This document shows positions 12,465 through 13,810 of a stretch of 13,810 nucleotides of DNA, in pieces. The translations under genes were made by a program, and so were the position numbers. The notes below the pieces were generated by a model. The model was given only the letters and a program-made list of their open reading frames with translations. It did no database searches and was not told where the DNA came from. The DNA comes from Bacillota bacterium (GTDB lineage: Bacteria > Bacillota_I > Bacilli_A > RFN20 > CAG-826): the NCBI GenBank assembly GCA_026387995.1, contig JAPLKQ010000165.1:1-13810 (forward strand), written 5' to 3'. Position 1 is the first letter of the stretch; each line of letters starts with the position of its first letter.

Positions 12465-13810
12465 ATGAAAGAAAACGTTCGTAGCGGAGTCATCGTCAAC
12501 CTCATACGTACCGTGACCCTCACGCTACTGTCTTTTATCACCTTCCCGTTTGCATGCAAATACCTTGGAGATGCAGCTTTCGGAACCTTCGCTTGGGCCA
12601 ATACGTTTGTTTACTATTTTCTTATTATCGCAAAACTCGGCATTCCCAACATCGCTATTCGCGAATGCGCCAAAGTACGCGATGACCAAAAAGCTTTAAA
12701 CAAGAAGGCCCAGGAATTTTTCCTCTTGCAGGCCTTATTTACGCTCGCCTCTTTTGCGTTGATGATCATCATTATATTTTCTGCCGGCGGCAAGCTCGTC
12801 GACAACAAAGAAGTCATATTCATTCTCTCTATAAACTTCATTGCCGGCGTCTTCTCGTTTGAATGGATTTACATCGCTTTGGAAAAGCACTTTTACATTT
12901 CCTTCCGCAGCATCGCCACCATTACCATCTCGGCGGCTTTGACCATTTTATTCATTCGTTATCCCCGTCAAATCTATCTTTATTCTTTCTTTGCCATCTC
13001 TGGAACGCTGATGACGGTAATCATCAATTTAATCTATCTTCGCAAGTACATCAGCCTTAAAAAAGAAGGTCCTTATGACTTTAAGCAATATTTCAAACCA
13101 TTGCTTGTCATCTTCCTTATTACGATCGTGGTCGCCATTTATAACCAAAGCGACTCCTTCATCCTTGGCTACCTGGATACCATGGCCCAAGTGGGAAGTT
13201 ATTCCGTCGGTATCAAAGGCATTGAAATCGTAATTACGATTATCACTTCGCTCAGCGCCGTATTTATTCCACGGGCGACCGTTTACTATAAGATGGAAAA
13301 TAAGCAGTTCTTTAAAAATCTGACGGCCTACAGCATCAACATTTGTTTGTTTATCGCTTTGCCAGCCGTCGTGACCATGATTTTGCTGTCTCAGCAAGTA
13401 GTTACTGTCGTGTCGGGCGGAGCCGTTGGATACGCTAATGCCCAATATGTCTTAATCATTTTGGCATCGATTATGCTGACTTATTCCATCGGAGACATCA
13501 TATATTCTCAGGTGCTTTTACCGATGAATAAAGAGAAAATTTATCTCATCACGATGACTATTGGGGCGGTCTCAAATATCATCGGTTCCATTCTTCTGGG
13601 AAAGTTTGTCTTTGCCAGCCAACCGGTCGTCGGCGTTGCCATCTCGACTGCGGCTACGGATGTTCTTATTCTTATCTTCTTAATCGCCCGTACGCGCCAA
13701 TATGTCGGGAAGGCACTATTTAACTGGAACAGCGTAAAAATCGTCATAGCGGCCGCGCTCGTCGCCGTTTCAACCTATTTTCTCGCTGCGCTTGCGACGG
13801 CACACATCGA
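12465..13810 (+). CDS. Wzx-type polysaccharide/oligosaccharide flippase, partial (runs off right edge)
   Basis: An open frame of at least 448 codons runs from the ATG at 12465 (GAGG seven bases upstream) to the window edge. Its protein is almost entirely hydrophobic helices with short polar loops, about a dozen in view. It resembles Wzx/RfbX proteins of the MOP superfamily, which flip lipid-linked sugar units across the membrane. The start (MKENVRSGVIVNLIRTVTLT) and the segment TFPFACKYLGDAAFGTFAWA match the usual N-terminal helix plus the YLG...FG motif. KLGIPNIAIRECAKVRDD near residue 60 matches the conserved LGI...RE.A..R loop of the family. The protein is nearly complete in the window (family length about 470-490). 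Neighbouring glycosyltransferases support a polysaccharide role. Smaller minus-strand frames inside it are shadows. Confidence 0.9.
   Translation, partial: MKENVRSGVIVNLIRTVTLTLLSFITFPFACKYLGDAAFGTFAWANTFVYYFLIIAKLGIPNIAIRECAKVRDDQKALNKKAQEFFLLQALFTLASFALMIIIIFSAGGKLVDNKEVIFILSINFIAGVFSFEWIYIALEKHFYISFRSIATITISAALTILFIRYPRQIYLYSFFAISGTLMTVIINLIYLRKYISLKKEGPYDFKQYFKPLLVIFLITIVVAIYNQSDSFILGYLDTMAQVGSYSVGIKGIEIVITIITSLSAVFIPRATVYYKMENKQFFKNLTAYSINICLFIALPAVVTMILLSQQVVTVVSGGAVGYANAQYVLIILASIMLTYSIGDIIYSQVLLPMNKEKIYLITMTIGAVSNIIGSILLGKFVFASQPVVGVAISTAATDVLILIFLIARTRQYVGKALFNWNSVKIVIAAALVAVSTYFLAALATAHI

Noticed and set aside
13029..13445. A 138-codon minus-strand frame inside the flippase
   Set aside because: It is fully contained in the long hydrophobic flippase gene, is rich in Asn, Asp and His as expected for the antisense of a membrane protein, and has no ribosome binding site.
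1..13810. CRISPR arrays, tRNA or rRNA genes, prophage genes, or a toxin-antitoxin or defence operon
   Set aside because: No regularly spaced repeats, no cloverleaf candidates and no phage, nuclease or toxin motifs were seen. All longer frames are explained by the genes listed.

Overview
The window looks like chromosome of a low-to-moderate GC Gram-positive lineage (Bacillota, or a walled or near-walled relative of the Mollicutes). The evidence is the gene order tsaE-tsaB-rimI-tsaD, which matches Bacillus subtilis ydiBCDE. It is supported by a TrxB-like ferredoxin-NADP reductase of the YumC type, an Ntdp/DUF402 phosphatase, a TPP riboswitch in front of a ThiT-type thiamine S-component, and purine-rich Shine-Dalgarno sequences. 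TGA is used as a stop (for example at the end of the first glycosyltransferase), so the genetic code is standard rather than the Mycoplasma code. No finer taxonomy can be supported.

Layout. Bases 1 to about 600 are the left-pointing part of an IS3-family (IS150-like) insertion sequence: complete orfA, the -1 frameshift site, and the first part of orfB, which is cut by the window edge. A strong leftward terminator separates it from a two-gene unit, asnS plus a 66-residue membrane peptide (713-2311, minus). Next comes the t6A operon tsaE-tsaB-rimI-tsaD (2389-4843, minus), tightly packed with 4-base overlaps. A palindromic candidate operator lies between this operon and a divergent ferredoxin-NADP reductase gene (4941-5855, plus). 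Facing that gene is a coupled pair on the minus strand, a DUF3137-like membrane protein and an Ntdp-like phosphatase (5858-7341). Then come thiT with its TPP riboswitch (7408-8141) and ung (8166-8819), all minus.

From 8929 to the right edge the window enters a surface-polysaccharide locus. It has two coupled plus-strand GT4 glycosyltransferases, a convergent WbuB/WcaI-like glycosyltransferase on the minus strand, and a divergent Wzx-type flippase (from 12465, running off the edge). A plausible reading is that the glycosyltransferases assemble a lipid-linked oligosaccharide that the flippase moves across the membrane. Polymerase, initiating transferase and sugar-nucleotide genes are not in view.

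The most unusual points are: a TsaE that appears to lack about 16 residues between its SPTF motif and the Asp-x-Tyr-Arg-Leu motif; a 19-base perfect palindrome between the divergent t6A and reductase promoters; a glycosyltransferase with Met in place of the usual conserved Glu of the nucleotide-sugar site; an apparent C-terminal tail on the DUF3137-like protein; and an uncharacterised small membrane protein translationally coupled to asnS. I found no clear sign of an entirely new multi-gene system.
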